A stretch of 64,000 nt of DNA from Janthinobacterium sp. FW305-129 (GCF_020858115.1 NZ_JACYMM010000001.1:620001-684000); one strand, 5' to 3'. Counted from the first letter of the stretch, positions 35,121 through 45,171 are shown. Notes: generated by a model not told the origin, from the sequence alone. Made by a program: numbers and translations.

Positions 35121-36236
35121 ATGGATCTCAGCACGTTTCACTCGCTGATGGGAGGCCCGCTGCGCTCGGCGCTGACCGTGCTCGTTTCCGCCCTGCTCGT
35201 CACCGTGGTCGCCATCGGCGTGCACCGGGCCGGCATCGGCTTGCTGAAAAGATTGGCCCAGGGCCACGCGCTGGCCAGCAACGTGGCGCGCGTGGCCTTC
35301 CGCGCCAGCCAGCTGTCCCTGATCGTCTTCGGCCTGCGCATGGTGCTGGCCAGCGCGCCCGACGATACGCCGGGCCTCGTCGCCATCTCGCACCTGGCCA
35401 GCGTGGCGCTGATCATCGCCCTGACCTGGCTGGCCATGCAATGCATCGAGTCGCTCAGCATCACGATTTCCCAGATCAATCCCGTCGACGCGGCCGACAA
35501 CCTGCGCGCGCGGCGCCGGATCACCCAGGCGCGCGTGCTCACGCGCAGCGCGCATGCCATCGTCGTCCTCCTGGGCGTGTCCTTCGTGCTGCTGACCTTG
35601 CCCGGCGCGCGGCAGATCGGCGCCAGCCTGCTGGCCTCGGCCGGCGTGGCGGGCTTGGTGGCCGGTATCGCCGCCCGCCCCGTGCTCGGTAATTTCATTG
35701 CCGGTTTGCAAATTGCGTTTTCTCAACCCATCCGCATCGATGACGTGCTGATCGTCAATGGCGAATGGGGCACGGTCGAGGAAATCAAGGGCACGTATGT
35801 CGTCGTGCGCGTGTGGGACGAGCGCCGGCTGATCGTCCCGCTGCAATGGTTCATCGAAAATCCGTTCGAGAACTGGACGCATACCTCCTCGGACATCCTG
35901 GGCACGGTGTTCCTGTGGCTCGATTTCAGCATCCCGATCGAACCCCTGCGCGCGGAACTGACGCGCATTTGCGCATCCGCCAAGCAATGGGATGGCCGCG
36001 TCTGCACCGTGCAGGCGACGGATTCGAACGAGCGGGCCGTGCGCGTGCGCTTCCTGATCAGCGCGGTGGATTCGGGCACGGCGTTTGAATTGCGCTGCCT
36101 CGTGCGCGAGCAGATGCTCGCCTTTATCACGGCCAATTATCCGCATGGCTTACCGCGCCTGCGCTCCACGCACGACCCGATCGAGCTGCACGCGATGCAG
36201 GCGCAAAACGATACGGTACAGTTGCACAAGGCGTAA
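35121..36236 (+). CDS. small-conductance mechanosensitive channel (MscS family)
   Basis: A 371-residue membrane protein with four predicted membrane segments. The MscS pore motif is visible (ASAGVAGLVAGIAARPVLGN, then FIAGLQIAF), followed by the beta domain (DDVLIVNGEWGTVEEIKGTYVVVR). It opens on hypo-osmotic shock to release solutes, which suits its place beside trehalose genes. AAGGAG lies nine bases before ATG 35121. Confidence 0.88.
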   Translation: MDLSTFHSLMGGPLRSALTVLVSALLVTVVAIGVHRAGIGLLKRLAQGHALASNVARVAFRASQLSLIVFGLRMVLASAPDDTPGLVAISHLASVALIIALTWLAMQCIESLSITISQINPVDAADNLRARRRITQARVLTRSAHAIVVLLGVSFVLLTLPGARQIGASLLASAGVAGLVAGIAARPVLGNFIAGLQIAFSQPIRIDDVLIVNGEWGTVEEIKGTYVVVRVWDERRLIVPLQWFIENPFENWTHTSSDILGTVFLWLDFSIPIEPLRAELTRICASAKQWDGRVCTVQATDSNERAVRVRFLISAVDSGTAFELRCLVREQMLAFITANYPHGLPRLRSTHDPIELHAMQAQNDTVQLHKA

Positions 36237-36286
36237 AACAAGCTGCGGCGCGCTGCCCCGGCCCATGCGCCGCTACAATGAGGCGC

Positions 36287-37582
36287 ATGAGCACCACTGC
36301 CTGGTTCATCCTCATCGGTTGCCTGATGCTGGCGCGCGGCCTGGGCGCCGACGGCATCGCGCGCCTGCCATTGACTTCGGCCATGGCTTACCTGGGCGTG
36401 GGCCTGCTGCTGGGGCCGATGTTCCTCGGCCTGTTCTCGTTCGACCTGGTGCAGCAGGCGCCCCTGCTGGAAACCCTGACGGAAATCGCCGTCCTCATCT
36501 CCCTGTTTTCCGCCGGCGTGAAGATGCCCGTGCCCTTCAGCCTGGCGCGCTGGATGCCATCGCTGCGCCTGGCGTGGCTGTCGATGGCCATTTCCGTGGC
36601 CCTGGTGGCGGCCTTCGCGTGCCTGGTGCTGGGCCTGCCGCTGGGCGCGGGCGTGCTGCTGGGCGCCATCCTCGCGCCCACCGACCCCGTGCTGGCCACC
36701 GACGTGCAGCTGCGCCATGCGGGCGACAGCGAACAATTGCGCTTCATGCTCACCAGCGAGGCGGGCATGAACGATGGCAGCGGCTTTCCTTTCGTCATGC
36801 TGGGCCTGGGCTTGCTGGGCCTGCATGAGCTGGGGCCGCACGGCGCCACATGGCTGTGGCGCGATTTATGCTGGGCCAGCGCGGGCGCCATCGCCCTGGG
36901 CGCGGCCGGCGGCGCACTGCTGGCATGGCTGGCCTGGCAGCTGCGCGCCAAGGAGCCGAAACACGCCATGCTGGACGACCTGGCGGCCCTGGGCCTGATC
37001 GCCCTCGTGTATGGCCTGACTACCTGGCTGCACGCGTGGGGTTTCCTGGCCGTGTTCTTTGCCGGCGTCGCCTTGCGCCAGACGGAATTGCGGCTCGCTG
37101 GCGCGCCGAAAGACCGGCAAGGCTTGCTGCAGGCGGAGGAAACGCATGCCGTGTCCGCCGCCAGGCCGCACGACGGCGAGGTGACGCTGACCGTCAGCGG
37201 CGAATCCCTCGTCTTCAAGGAACACCTGGAACGCCTGTCCGAACTGACGCTGGTGCTGTTGCTGGGCGGCACCGTCACGGCCGCCGCCTGGAGCTGGCAG
37301 GCTTGGAGCGTGGCGCTGTTCCTGCTGCTGGTGGCGCGTCCGGCCAGCGTGATGCTCGGCTTGCTGGCCTCGGGCACCAGCGTGCGCCTGCGCGGGCTGG
37401 CCGCCTGGTTCGGCGTGCGCGGCATCGGCTCGCTGTATTACCTCGGCTATGCGATCGCGCATGGCTTGCCGCGCGGCCTGGCGCGCGAACTGGCCGACAT
37501 CACCCTCGTCGTCGTCATCGTCTCCATCGTCGCGCACGGCCTGACGGTCAAGCCGCTGCTGGAACGCTACTGGCGCAAATAA
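36287..37582 (+). CDS. CPA1-family cation/proton antiporter
   Basis: A 431-residue protein with about 12 hydrophobic segments. The CPA1/NhaP-like core AILAPTDPVLATDVQLRHAG, then LTSEAGMNDGSGFPFVML, carries the conserved Asp pair. A cytoplasmic loop (KDRQGLLQAEETHAVSAARP) interrupts the second half. It probably exchanges Na+ or K+ for H+. ATG 36287 is chosen over ATG 36278, nine bases earlier. Confidence 0.88.
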   Translation: MSTTAWFILIGCLMLARGLGADGIARLPLTSAMAYLGVGLLLGPMFLGLFSFDLVQQAPLLETLTEIAVLISLFSAGVKMPVPFSLARWMPSLRLAWLSMAISVALVAAFACLVLGLPLGAGVLLGAILAPTDPVLATDVQLRHAGDSEQLRFMLTSEAGMNDGSGFPFVMLGLGLLGLHELGPHGATWLWRDLCWASAGAIALGAAGGALLAWLAWQLRAKEPKHAMLDDLAALGLIALVYGLTTWLHAWGFLAVFFAGVALRQTELRLAGAPKDRQGLLQAEETHAVSAARPHDGEVTLTVSGESLVFKEHLERLSELTLVLLLGGTVTAAAWSWQAWSVALFLLLVARPASVMLGLLASGTSVRLRGLAAWFGVRGIGSLYYLGYAIAHGLPRGLARELADITLVVVIVSIVAHGLTVKPLLERYWRK

Positions 37583-37703
37583 CAGGTGCAAATGAGCGCC
37601 GCTTGCCTCCTTTTTCATTGCTACAGAGCAATGTTTTGTCAATCGCCCCTATGGCGGGCAGAAATATTGTTAAGATAATTAAAAATGGCTAAAGAAAGAA
37701 TCA

Positions 37704-38894
37704 ATGAAACGAAGAAGCGTGCTGGGACTGGGCGTCTCACTGGCCCTGCTGCAGACGGGTTGCGCCACCGATCCGGCCAGGCTGGCGTGGGAAACGGAAT
37801 TTGACGGCTTCATGCGCGATGGCCTGGCCCGCACGGAAACGCCGGGCATGAGCGTGGCCGTGGTGCGCGGCGAACAGACCATCTTCGCGCGCGGCTATGG
37901 CTGGGCCGACATCGAGGCCGGCAAGAAGGCCGACGCCAACACGGTGTTCCATATCGCCTCCGTCAGCAAGCTCGTCACGGCCACGGCCGTCATGATGCTG
38001 CTGGAACAGGGCGCCTTCCAGCTCGACGACAAGGTGGCGGCCTACCTGGACTTCCCGCTCATGCATCCGAAGTTCCCCGACGTGCCCATCACCTTTCGGC
38101 ACTTGCTCAATCACACCTCGGGCATTTCCGACGCCGTGTACGACAAAACGACAGCATTTGCCGTGCAGGGCGACCCGCGCTTGCCGCTGCGCGACTTCGT
38201 CAAGGGCTATCTGTCGCGCGGCGGCGCCTGGTATGACGCGGATGTGTCGTTTGCGGCCCGGCCCGGCACGGAATGGCGCTACAGCAATGTCGGCATCGCC
38301 CTGCTCGGCTATCTGGTGGGCCGCCTGAACCCCGATGGCCTCGACGCCTTTGCGCACGAGCACCTGTTCGAGCCGCTGGGCATGGACAACACGGCGTGGA
38401 GCCTGGCCGGCTTGCCGCGGCGCGCCGTCGTGGCCCAGCCGTATGCGCACAAGGAGCCGGGCCTGCAAGTGCTGCCGCCCGTCGGCTACCCGGACTGGCC
38501 GGCCGGCCTGCTGCGCAGCTCGGCGCATGACTTTGCCCGTTTCCTCGCCATTTTCAGCAATGGCGGCAGGGTCGATGGCCACCGCTACCTGCAAGATGCC
38601 ACCCTGCAATTGTTTTTTGCCCCGCAAGCGGCCCCCGTCGTGCCCGCCGACTCGTCCGTGCGCCAGGCCCTCGTGTGGCTCTTGCGCGACATCGACGGCA
38701 AGCCGCTGGCCACGCACAGCGGCGGCGACCCGGGCGCCGCGTCCGTTGTCTGCGTCGACCGCGCCAGCAAGACGGCCGTGCTGGCCTTCGCCAACGTCAG
38801 CGCCGACAAGGAGTTTCGTTCATTCCAGAAAGAAGTCGTGCTGCGCCTGCTCGCGCACGGGGGCAGCAGCGCGCCGGCGGCCAAGAAAGGCTAG
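37704..38894 (+). CDS. serine hydrolase (class C beta-lactamase/esterase fold) lipoprotein
   Basis: A 396-residue protein with a lipoprotein signal peptide (SLALLQTGC, lipidated Cys20). Beta-lactamase-superfamily motifs: SxxK as SVSK near residue 90, YSN near 193, and HSGG near 335 in place of KTG. The HSGG motif is typical of esterases and D-aminopeptidase-like proteins rather than true beta-lactamases. Its 3' end overlaps the convergent DUF1232 gene by 4 bp. Confidence 0.87.
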   Translation: MKRRSVLGLGVSLALLQTGCATDPARLAWETEFDGFMRDGLARTETPGMSVAVVRGEQTIFARGYGWADIEAGKKADANTVFHIASVSKLVTATAVMMLLEQGAFQLDDKVAAYLDFPLMHPKFPDVPITFRHLLNHTSGISDAVYDKTTAFAVQGDPRLPLRDFVKGYLSRGGAWYDADVSFAARPGTEWRYSNVGIALLGYLVGRLNPDGLDAFAHEHLFEPLGMDNTAWSLAGLPRRAVVAQPYAHKEPGLQVLPPVGYPDWPAGLLRSSAHDFARFLAIFSNGGRVDGHRYLQDATLQLFFAPQAAPVVPADSSVRQALVWLLRDIDGKPLATHSGGDPGAASVVCVDRASKTAVLAFANVSADKEFRSFQKEVVLRLLAHGGSSAPAAKKG

Positions 38895-39274
38895 GCGCCG
38901 AACCAGCCGCGCAGTTTGTCGGCGGCCCGTTCCTTGACGTCGGCCGTGATGTAGGTGGCGACCGTGGCGACGGCCGCCGCCAGCACGGCCAGGTCGTCCG
39001 CATAGCCGACCACGGGCGTGATGTCGGGAATCGCATCGATAGGCGAGATAAAATAGCCGAGCGCGCCATAGATGGCCGTCTTGGCCCACAGCGGGGTATT
39101 CGGCTGCTGCGCCGCGTAGTACAGCCACAGGGCTTTCTCGATGACTTCGCGCCCCGCCGTCCTGGCGAACTTGACGACCTTGTCCCAGAAACTGTCATCC
39201 GTGTATTTCTTTTCGTACTGCTTGTCGGCCTGGGGGGCGTGGTCTTCTTCCAGATTCTTTTTTCTGCCAAACAT
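38891..39274 (-). CDS. DUF1232 (YkvA-type) membrane protein
   Basis: A 127-residue protein with a charged N-terminus and the DUF1232 core (ALWLYYAAQQPNTPLWAKTA, then IYGALGYFISPIDAIPDITP) followed by a hydrophobic helix. Function of the family is unknown. ATG 39274 has AGGAG six bases upstream; the longer open frame is unlike the family. Confidence 0.85.
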   Translation of the reverse strand: MFGRKKNLEEDHAPQADKQYEKKYTDDSFWDKVVKFARTAGREVIEKALWLYYAAQQPNTPLWAKTAIYGALGYFISPIDAIPDITPVVGYADDLAVLAAAVATVATYITADVKERAADKLRGWFGA

Positions 39275-39429
39275 CTGCTGCTCCTGTCTGCCGCGCACGG
39301 CGTTACGAATGCGCACCTTAGCATAACGGCGCGCCGGGTGGGCAAGCCCGGCAAGTTCCGCACGCCAACGGCCATCTGCAGGCAACGGGCCGCGCCGCGC
39401 GCGGGCGCAGCAGCGGCTGCAGGCTGGCA

Positions 39430-39654
39430 TCAAGCCTGGCGGCCAGGCTGGCAATGGGCGGACAACTTGAGCGCGTCGGTACTGCATACCGGCAGTGTCG
39501 CATGGCCGGCCTCGCGCGCCATCGGCGCCGGACCCGTGTCCGCTTCGACAGCGTCGCCTGCGGGCATCAGGCTGGCCGCCAGGGTCGAGCAGGTGAACAG
39601 GCAGATCAGCAGGAATGGCTTGTTCACGTGAAAAGACTGGTCAGGCTTGTGCAT
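39430..39654 (-). CDS. small secreted or membrane-anchored hypothetical protein
   Basis: A 74-residue protein with a hydrophobic signal-like stretch (KPFLLICLFTCSTLAASLMP) and a short mature part with two cysteines. GGAG lies six bases before ATG 39654. No homology is recognised. It is supported by signal peptide and ribosome site only. Confidence 0.42.
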   Translation of the reverse strand: MHKPDQSFHVNKPFLLICLFTCSTLAASLMPAGDAVEADTGPAPMAREAGHATLPVCSTDALKLSAHCQPGRQA

Positions 39655-39916
39655 CGCATACTCCATCGGATTGGTTGACTGTTGCAGCATGAACACGATC
39701 ATCGCGTGTTTCCGCAAGGCATACAATCAGACGCTTTCGACAAGATGGGTAGGACAGCGCTGACAGGCTCATCCATAAGAAGCAGTGTCGGCAGATTTGA
39801 CACCCGCCGCCAGCCTGTGCTGCAAGCCCTTGTTTAAAAAGGAAAAACCTGACGGGAACGCTTCCTGCTTCGTGATCCGCATGCGCCATGCAAAATCACC
39901 ATACCAGGGAGTGCAC

Positions 39917-42900
39917 ATGAGATACCTCAAACAAGCGCTGCTCTTATGCATCATGCTATGCATGTTGCCGGCAGCGCGCGCCACCAGCATCGGCTACACG
40001 GCGACGTCGCTGGGCGGCACGCAGTGGCGCTACGACTACACGGTCAGCAATACCACCTTGGCCGTGCCCATCGCCGAATTCACCTTGTTCTTCAGCGAGG
40101 GCACGTACGCCAACCTGCAGAACGTCTCCATGGCGCCCGGCTGGGACGTGCTGCTGGTGCAGCCCGATCCCGCCATTCCCGCCGGCGGCTACTTCGATGC
40201 GCTGGCCTTGCTGGGCGGCATTGCCCCCGGCGCCACGGCCACGGGCTTTTCCGTCACCTTCGATTACCTGGGCGCGGGCAGCCCCGGCGCCCAGCCGTTT
40301 TCCATTCTCGACCCCGTCTCTTTCACCGAGCTCGACGCGGGCTTCACGCAGGCGGCCGCCGTGCCCCTGCCCGCCACGCCATGGCTGCTGCTGGCCGGCG
40401 TGCTGGCCATGCTGTGCCTGCGGCGCCGGCAACTGGCCGCCGCCGCGCTGGTCCCATTGCTGGCTGCGGGCCTGTGCGCCTGCGGCGGCTCGAACGACCC
40501 GACGCAGCCGCCCACGCCGAAAATCATGCTGGCGGCAGCGGACGGAGAGGCGGCAGCCACGCCAGAAGACGCCGGCAAGGATGCGGTGCCAGCGGCCATG
40601 GATGGCACGGATGAAGGCGTTGCCGCCGGCCCCTTTGACGTCACGTCGCTGCGCAAGACGGCGGAGCGGCGCATCAACCGCAGGATTTACGAATACACGT
40701 TTCGCGTCAGCATCCGCAACAACGGCAGCGACACGGCAAACAATGTGCATGCCGTCCTCGCCAGTACGCCGGACGGCGCCACCATCGTCGACGGCGACGT
40801 CCTGGCCGGCAGCATCGCGGCAGGAGCGACGGTCACCGCCACCGACGTCATCGTGCTGCGCATCGACCGCACGCGTCCGTTCGAAATGGGCGGCCTCGTG
40901 TGGAACGTCACGGCCGGCGACAGCGTGGCGCTCGCCCCCGTGCGGCCTGCGCAGGTGGTGGTGCTGCCGCTGGACGCCCTGGGCTTTCCGGATGGCGCCG
41001 ATAGCGTCAAGGCCGCCGGCGCCATCACCGACGTGCTGCTCAAGGATGGCAGCCTGCGCTTTTCCACGCCCGGCGATACGGGCAGCGACCAGCATGCGCA
41101 ATTTTTCATCAGCAAGGGTGCTACGGTCGCCATCTTCGATGTGCTGATCCAGACGGAAGTGCCGACGGCGGTGGAAACCTATGTCGAACCGCTCGACGAT
41201 GGCAGCCTGCCGGCAACGCCGCCCAAGCTGGCCATCACGGGACTGGGGCCGAACAATACGCTGCAGGCCGGCGGCCTGACATTGCGCCTGAGCGGCGCGC
41301 CGGCGCTGGCCCTGCAGAACGACAGCGACGGCTTCCTGGCGGCGCCCGGCGGCACGGCCGTCGCCTTGAAGCCGTTTTGGGTGTTCCATCCCGATACGGG
41401 CAGCTTCACCATCAGCGCCACGGCCATGCAGCAGTTGCTGGCAACCCTGCCCTCCGGCGCGCTCGACATGCAGCTCAACTTCGTTTCGCAGGACGGCGAA
41501 TTTGCCGTGTCGTATGCCTTGACCGTCATCAAATCGAGCACCGTGCTGCTGGGGCAGATGCGCACGCCGACGGGCAGCAATGCCACGGGCCTGGCCGGCA
41601 AGAAGATCTTGCTGGCCGGCTATAACCTCCACCAGCGCCGCGTGGCCGTGATCGACGCCAAGGGCGCCTTCCGCTTCGACGGCGTCATCCCCGACACCTA
41701 CCAGCTGACCCTGAACGACCTCGAACATCCGAATGCGGTCAGCATCAGCGCTGCCGTCTTTCCGAACAGCACGACGGTCAACGTCGGCATCGTCTATCCC
41801 TATGCGGCGTCGGCGGCCAGGCCAGCTGCCGGCGGCGCCTTTGTCGCCGGCACCGTCACCCAGGACGGCAGCGCGCCGCCCGCGCGCAGCGCGCAGGAAG
41901 ATACGGCCCCGCCGCCCGCTGCCACGCCGCTCAATGGCGAGGGCAGCCAGACCTTTACGGCCGCGGCGGCCGCGCAAGGCCAGACCATCAGCGTCCCCAT
42001 CGCCTACACGGTGCCGCAAGGCACGAAATACGTGGGCGTGAAGATCACCGTCAGCACCGCCGAATATCCCGCGTACACGACGCAGCAAAGCCGTTTCAAC
42101 GATACCTGGTCATATGCCGTGCTCGGTTTGCCCGGCGCCAACCTGGCAGCCGCCGGCGCCGTGAACCAGTCGCACTTCACGCAGGGAACCATCGTCAAGA
42201 CCGATTGTATCGATGTCAGCAAGCAAACCGTGAATGGCGCCCTGACCCTCGGCGGCGGCGTCAGCGCCACGAATATCGGCGACAGCCTGCTGCCGACCGT
42301 CACCCAGGTGGAGCTGAGCCTGGCGTGCAAGGGTTTGAAAGTCAGCAAGGCGCAATTTCTGTCACCCAACAAGGATGGCCATCCCATCTTGCAACCGATC
42401 AAGGTAGCGGGCAACTTGCCGGGCCCCTATGTTTCCGTGTCGCAAGGCGCCACCACGCCGACCCACACGGTACCGCTGGAATTGCAGTACACGCCGGCGG
42501 CGGCCACCATTACGGAAGTCAACATCGGCATATCCGCCGGCGGCGGCAACCCGTCGTTCAGCGCCGACAACCTGTTGGCCCAGGCAAACACCAAGAATCC
42601 CGGCAAGGTCAAGTTTGAGGGCCTGGTGCTGCCCACCTTTGCCGGCAACAAGATCGACAAGAAGGCCGTCGTCACCATCCGCCTCAAGGGGCAGATCGAC
42701 GGCAGCGAAGCGACGTCCGATCCGGCCGAAGGGGGCCAGGTGGATTTCAAGGGCGACACGGCCTTCATCCCCTTGTACCTGGCCAACAACGAGCCGGCGC
42801 TGGCGGCGCGGCGCTACGGCGCCCGCGATGCGGGCGGCGACTCGTGGGCCACGCGCCTGACGATCGCCTGGCTGTTGAACAAGCCCTACCGCTTCGACGA

Positions 42901-43360
42901 CATCAGCGGCCAGCATGTGACGCAGACGGCGGCGGGCCGCTCCATCCTCGGGCATAGCGGCCACAGCGATGGCCAGCAGATCGACATGCGCTACGCGGAC
43001 GGCGCGGGCGGCTACACGGATACGCTGGGCGGCGCCGGCAACGGCGCCAGCATCCGCAAGCTGATCAACGACGCGCAGGCCGAAGTGGCGGCCGGCCTGC
43101 CGAAAAAACCGCGACTGGCATTGCTGGTGGCGTGGATCGCGGCCAACCGGGCCATGCTGACGCTGGAAGCGGCACAGGGCGCCACGCGCGTCATCTACAT
43201 CGGCCACAGCTTCGTCAAGCTGGCCCTCGTCGACGGCCGCTTTGCCAACCCGCCCAACGCCAGGATACCCGGCGTACCGGCCTGGGCCAAACCCGCCAAG
43301 GTGAGCATCGATCCCGCCCACCTGAGCCACTGGCACCTGAGCCTGACGGCCCATCCCTGA
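39917..43360 (+). CDS. large exported fusion: PEP-CTERM-like head, Ig-like middle, LAS-type peptidase tail
   Basis: A 1147-residue protein. It has a signal peptide (1-22), then a short domain ending in VPLPATPWLLLAGVLAMLCLRRR (149-171), which looks like a PEP-CTERM sorting tail. This is followed at once by a second hydrophobic stretch and a lipobox-like LLAAGLCACGGSN (181-193). About 800 residues of repeat-like beta domains follow. The C-terminus has the metal-ligand pattern of LAS/MepA peptidases: H1016 x6 D1023 (GHSDGQQID) and HWH at 1138-1140. It may cut peptidoglycan or act at the surface. AGGGA lies before ATG 39917. The order of modules is odd, and a fusion of two ancestral genes is likely. 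Confidence 0.72.
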   Translation: MRYLKQALLLCIMLCMLPAARATSIGYTATSLGGTQWRYDYTVSNTTLAVPIAEFTLFFSEGTYANLQNVSMAPGWDVLLVQPDPAIPAGGYFDALALLGGIAPGATATGFSVTFDYLGAGSPGAQPFSILDPVSFTELDAGFTQAAAVPLPATPWLLLAGVLAMLCLRRRQLAAAALVPLLAAGLCACGGSNDPTQPPTPKIMLAAADGEAAATPEDAGKDAVPAAMDGTDEGVAAGPFDVTSLRKTAERRINRRIYEYTFRVSIRNNGSDTANNVHAVLASTPDGATIVDGDVLAGSIAAGATVTATDVIVLRIDRTRPFEMGGLVWNVTAGDSVALAPVRPAQVVVLPLDALGFPDGADSVKAAGAITDVLLKDGSLRFSTPGDTGSDQHAQFFISKGATVAIFDVLIQTEVPTAVETYVEPLDDGSLPATPPKLAITGLGPNNTLQAGGLTLRLSGAPALALQNDSDGFLAAPGGTAVALKPFWVFHPDTGSFTISATAMQQLLATLPSGALDMQLNFVSQDGEFAVSYALTVIKSSTVLLGQMRTPTGSNATGLAGKKILLAGYNLHQRRVAVIDAKGAFRFDGVIPDTYQLTLNDLEHPNAVSISAAVFPNSTTVNVGIVYPYAASAARPAAGGAFVAGTVTQDGSAPPARSAQEDTAPPPAATPLNGEGSQTFTAAAAAQGQTISVPIAYTVPQGTKYVGVKITVSTAEYPAYTTQQSRFNDTWSYAVLGLPGANLAAAGAVNQSHFTQGTIVKTDCIDVSKQTVNGALTLGGGVSATNIGDSLLPTVTQVELSLACKGLKVSKAQFLSPNKDGHPILQPIKVAGNLPGPYVSVSQGATTPTHTVPLELQYTPAAATITEVNIGISAGGGNPSFSADNLLAQANTKNPGKVKFEGLVLPTFAGNKIDKKAVVTIRLKGQIDGSEATSDPAEGGQVDFKGDTAFIPLYLANNEPALAARRYGARDAGGDSWATRLTIAWLLNKPYRFDDISGQHVTQTAAGRSILGHSGHSDGQQIDMRYADGAGGYTDTLGGAGNGASIRKLINDAQAEVAAGLPKKPRLALLVAWIAANRAMLTLEAAQGATRVIYIGHSFVKLALVDGRFANPPNARIPGVPAWAKPAKVSIDPAHLSHWHLSLTAHP

Positions 43361-43387
43361 GCATCCCGGCGGCGGGCATGCGGCGGC

Positions 43388-44215
43388 TCAGGCCGGCAAG
43401 TCGGACAATTCCAGTTCCGAAAAGCCGGCCCGGCGCCGCGCTTCCAGGTTGAACGGGCCGCGCAGGGTGGGCGCTTCGTAGCGCAGCGCCAGCTCGGCAT
43501 AGGTGGCGCGCAATTCCAGGCCCCGTTGATCGCACAGATAGCCATACCAGCGGTTGCCGATCTCGACGTGCCCCACTTCATCGCGCAGGATGATGTCGAG
43601 GATGGCGGCGGCGGCCATGTCTCCCGCCTGCGCCAGCTTGGCGCGCAGGGGCGGAATCGCATCGAGGCCCCGCGCTTCCAGGGTGCGCGGCACCAGCGCC
43701 ATGCGCGCCAGCACGTCGCCGCGCGTCTTGTCGACCATTTCCCACAGGCTGTCGTGGCCGGGGAAGTCGCCATACGTGTGGCCCAGCACCTGCAGGTGCG
43801 CCTGCAGCATGGCGAAGTGCGTCGCTTCCTCTTTCGCCACGCGCAGCCAGTCCGTGTAGTATTCAAAGGGCAAGTCCGGGAAGCGCCACAGGGCGTCGAG
43901 CGCCAGGTTCATGGCATTGAATTCGATGTGCGCGAGCGCGTGCACCAGCATGGCGCGCCCTTCCGGCGTGATCATCGAACGCCGCCCCACGAGGCGCGGC
44001 GGCACCAGCTCCGGGCGTTCGGGACGGCCCGGCACGGCGCCGGTGGGCACCAGCGGCGCCTGCGCATCGAGAGAAAGTTGCGCTGCGGCCATGGCCGCCA
44101 CCATCGCCACCTTGGTGGCCGGGTCCGGTTCCAGCAGGCAGGCCAGCGCGGTGCTGCGTAACTCGCGCAATTGCGGCGGCGCGGTCGAGGTCGATGGGGA
44201 TGGCTGCATGGGCAT
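43388..44215 (-). CDS. DUF455 ferritin-like protein
   Basis: A 275-residue, mostly helical protein with the ferritin-like di-metal ligands spread over AHIEFNAMNLALDALWRF, AKEEATHFAML and RDEVGHVEIGNRWYGYL. This is DUF455, a family of unknown biochemical role. It is convergent with the large fusion gene and lies 35 bases upstream of nothing co-directional except the dsdA-dsdC unit. Confidence 0.85.
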   Translation of the reverse strand: MPMQPSPSTSTAPPQLRELRSTALACLLEPDPATKVAMVAAMAAAQLSLDAQAPLVPTGAVPGRPERPELVPPRLVGRRSMITPEGRAMLVHALAHIEFNAMNLALDALWRFPDLPFEYYTDWLRVAKEEATHFAMLQAHLQVLGHTYGDFPGHDSLWEMVDKTRGDVLARMALVPRTLEARGLDAIPPLRAKLAQAGDMAAAAILDIILRDEVGHVEIGNRWYGYLCDQRGLELRATYAELALRYEAPTLRGPFNLEARRRAGFSELELSDLPA

Positions 44216-44250
44216 TCTTTCGTGCGCGTTTCAATGAGGGGCGCAGTGTA

Positions 44251-45171
44251 TCAAATTGCCTGCCCCAGCAGCCAGTCGAACAGGGCCTGCACCCTGGCCG
44301 GCAGCGGCCGCGCGGCATGCACGAGGTAATACGCCTGCGGACTGGGCAAGCCGAAAGCGCCGAACGGCAGCACCAGCTGGCCGCTGGTGAGCCACGGCTG
44401 CACCAGCTGGCGCCGGCCCATGGCCACGCCCGCGTGGTGGATGGCCGCCTGCGCGCTCAGGTCGGCGCGGTCGAAACGCAGGCTGCGCGCGGACAAGGTC
44501 ACCTCGGGCGCCTGCCCGTCCAGCCACAGCCGCCACTCGGCGTCGGGCGCGCAGGCGGGCCAGGCCAGCGTATCGTGCAGCACAGTTGCGCCGGCCAGGT
44601 GTTGCGGCGCGTCAAACAGGCCATGTTCACGCGCATAGTGCGGACTGCACACGGGCGCCAGCCATTCATCCATCAGCTTGCGCGAGGCCAGGCCGGGAAA
44701 GTGGCCGTCGCCATAGTGCAAGGCAAGGTCGACCTGGCCGGCGCGAAAGTCCACGCTTTCATTGCCCACGCGCAAATCAAGCGACACGTCCGGAAACTGC
44801 GCGGCGAACCCTGCCAGGCGCGGCACCAGCCAGCACTGGGCGATGGACGGGCGCGCATGCACGGTGATGCTGCCCGCCAGCGCGTCGCCGCCGGCCAGCG
44901 CCGCCTGCAAGCCGTCCCAGCCGATTTGCAGGGCGGCGAAGATGCGCTCGCCATCGGCCGTCAGTTTGACTTGCCGCGTCAGGCGCTGGAACAGGCGCAA
45001 GCCCAGGCCCGCTTCCAGCCGCGCGATGCGGTGGCTGACGGCGCTGGGCGTGAGCGCCAGTTCCTGCGCGGCCAGCGCGAAACTGGCGTGGCGCGCCGCC
45101 ACGAGAAAGGTGTGCAGGTTGGCGAACTGGCCGGCCGTCAGCGTGGACATGCGCGGCGCGCCGGCCGGCAT
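44251..45171 (-). CDS. dsdC: LysR-family regulator DsdC
   Basis: A 306-residue LTTR. The HTH (FLVAARHASFALAAQELALT, then PSAVSHRIARLEAGLGLRLF) and the phrases RPSIAQCWLVPRL and AAIHHAGVAMGRRQLVQ closely match E. coli DsdC, the D-serine-responsive activator of dsdA. ATG 45171 overlaps the dsdA stop (ATGA); ATG 45150 is an alternative. In E. coli dsdC is divergent from dsdA, whereas here it is downstream and co-transcribed. Confidence 0.85.
   Translation of the reverse strand: MPAGAPRMSTLTAGQFANLHTFLVAARHASFALAAQELALTPSAVSHRIARLEAGLGLRLFQRLTRQVKLTADGERIFAALQIGWDGLQAALAGGDALAGSITVHARPSIAQCWLVPRLAGFAAQFPDVSLDLRVGNESVDFRAGQVDLALHYGDGHFPGLASRKLMDEWLAPVCSPHYAREHGLFDAPQHLAGATVLHDTLAWPACAPDAEWRLWLDGQAPEVTLSARSLRFDRADLSAQAAIHHAGVAMGRRQLVQPWLTSGQLVLPFGAFGLPSPQAYYLVHAARPLPARVQALFDWLLGQAI

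Noticed and set aside
37704-38894. Reading the serine hydrolase as a resistance beta-lactamase
   Set aside because: It has SxxK and YxN but HSGG in place of KTG and a lipoprotein signal, typical of esterase/peptidase relatives.
39956-42088. 710-residue open frame opposite the large fusion gene
   Set aside because: Shadow of the plus-strand gene; Gly/Arg-rich, no ribosome site, no recognisable domain.
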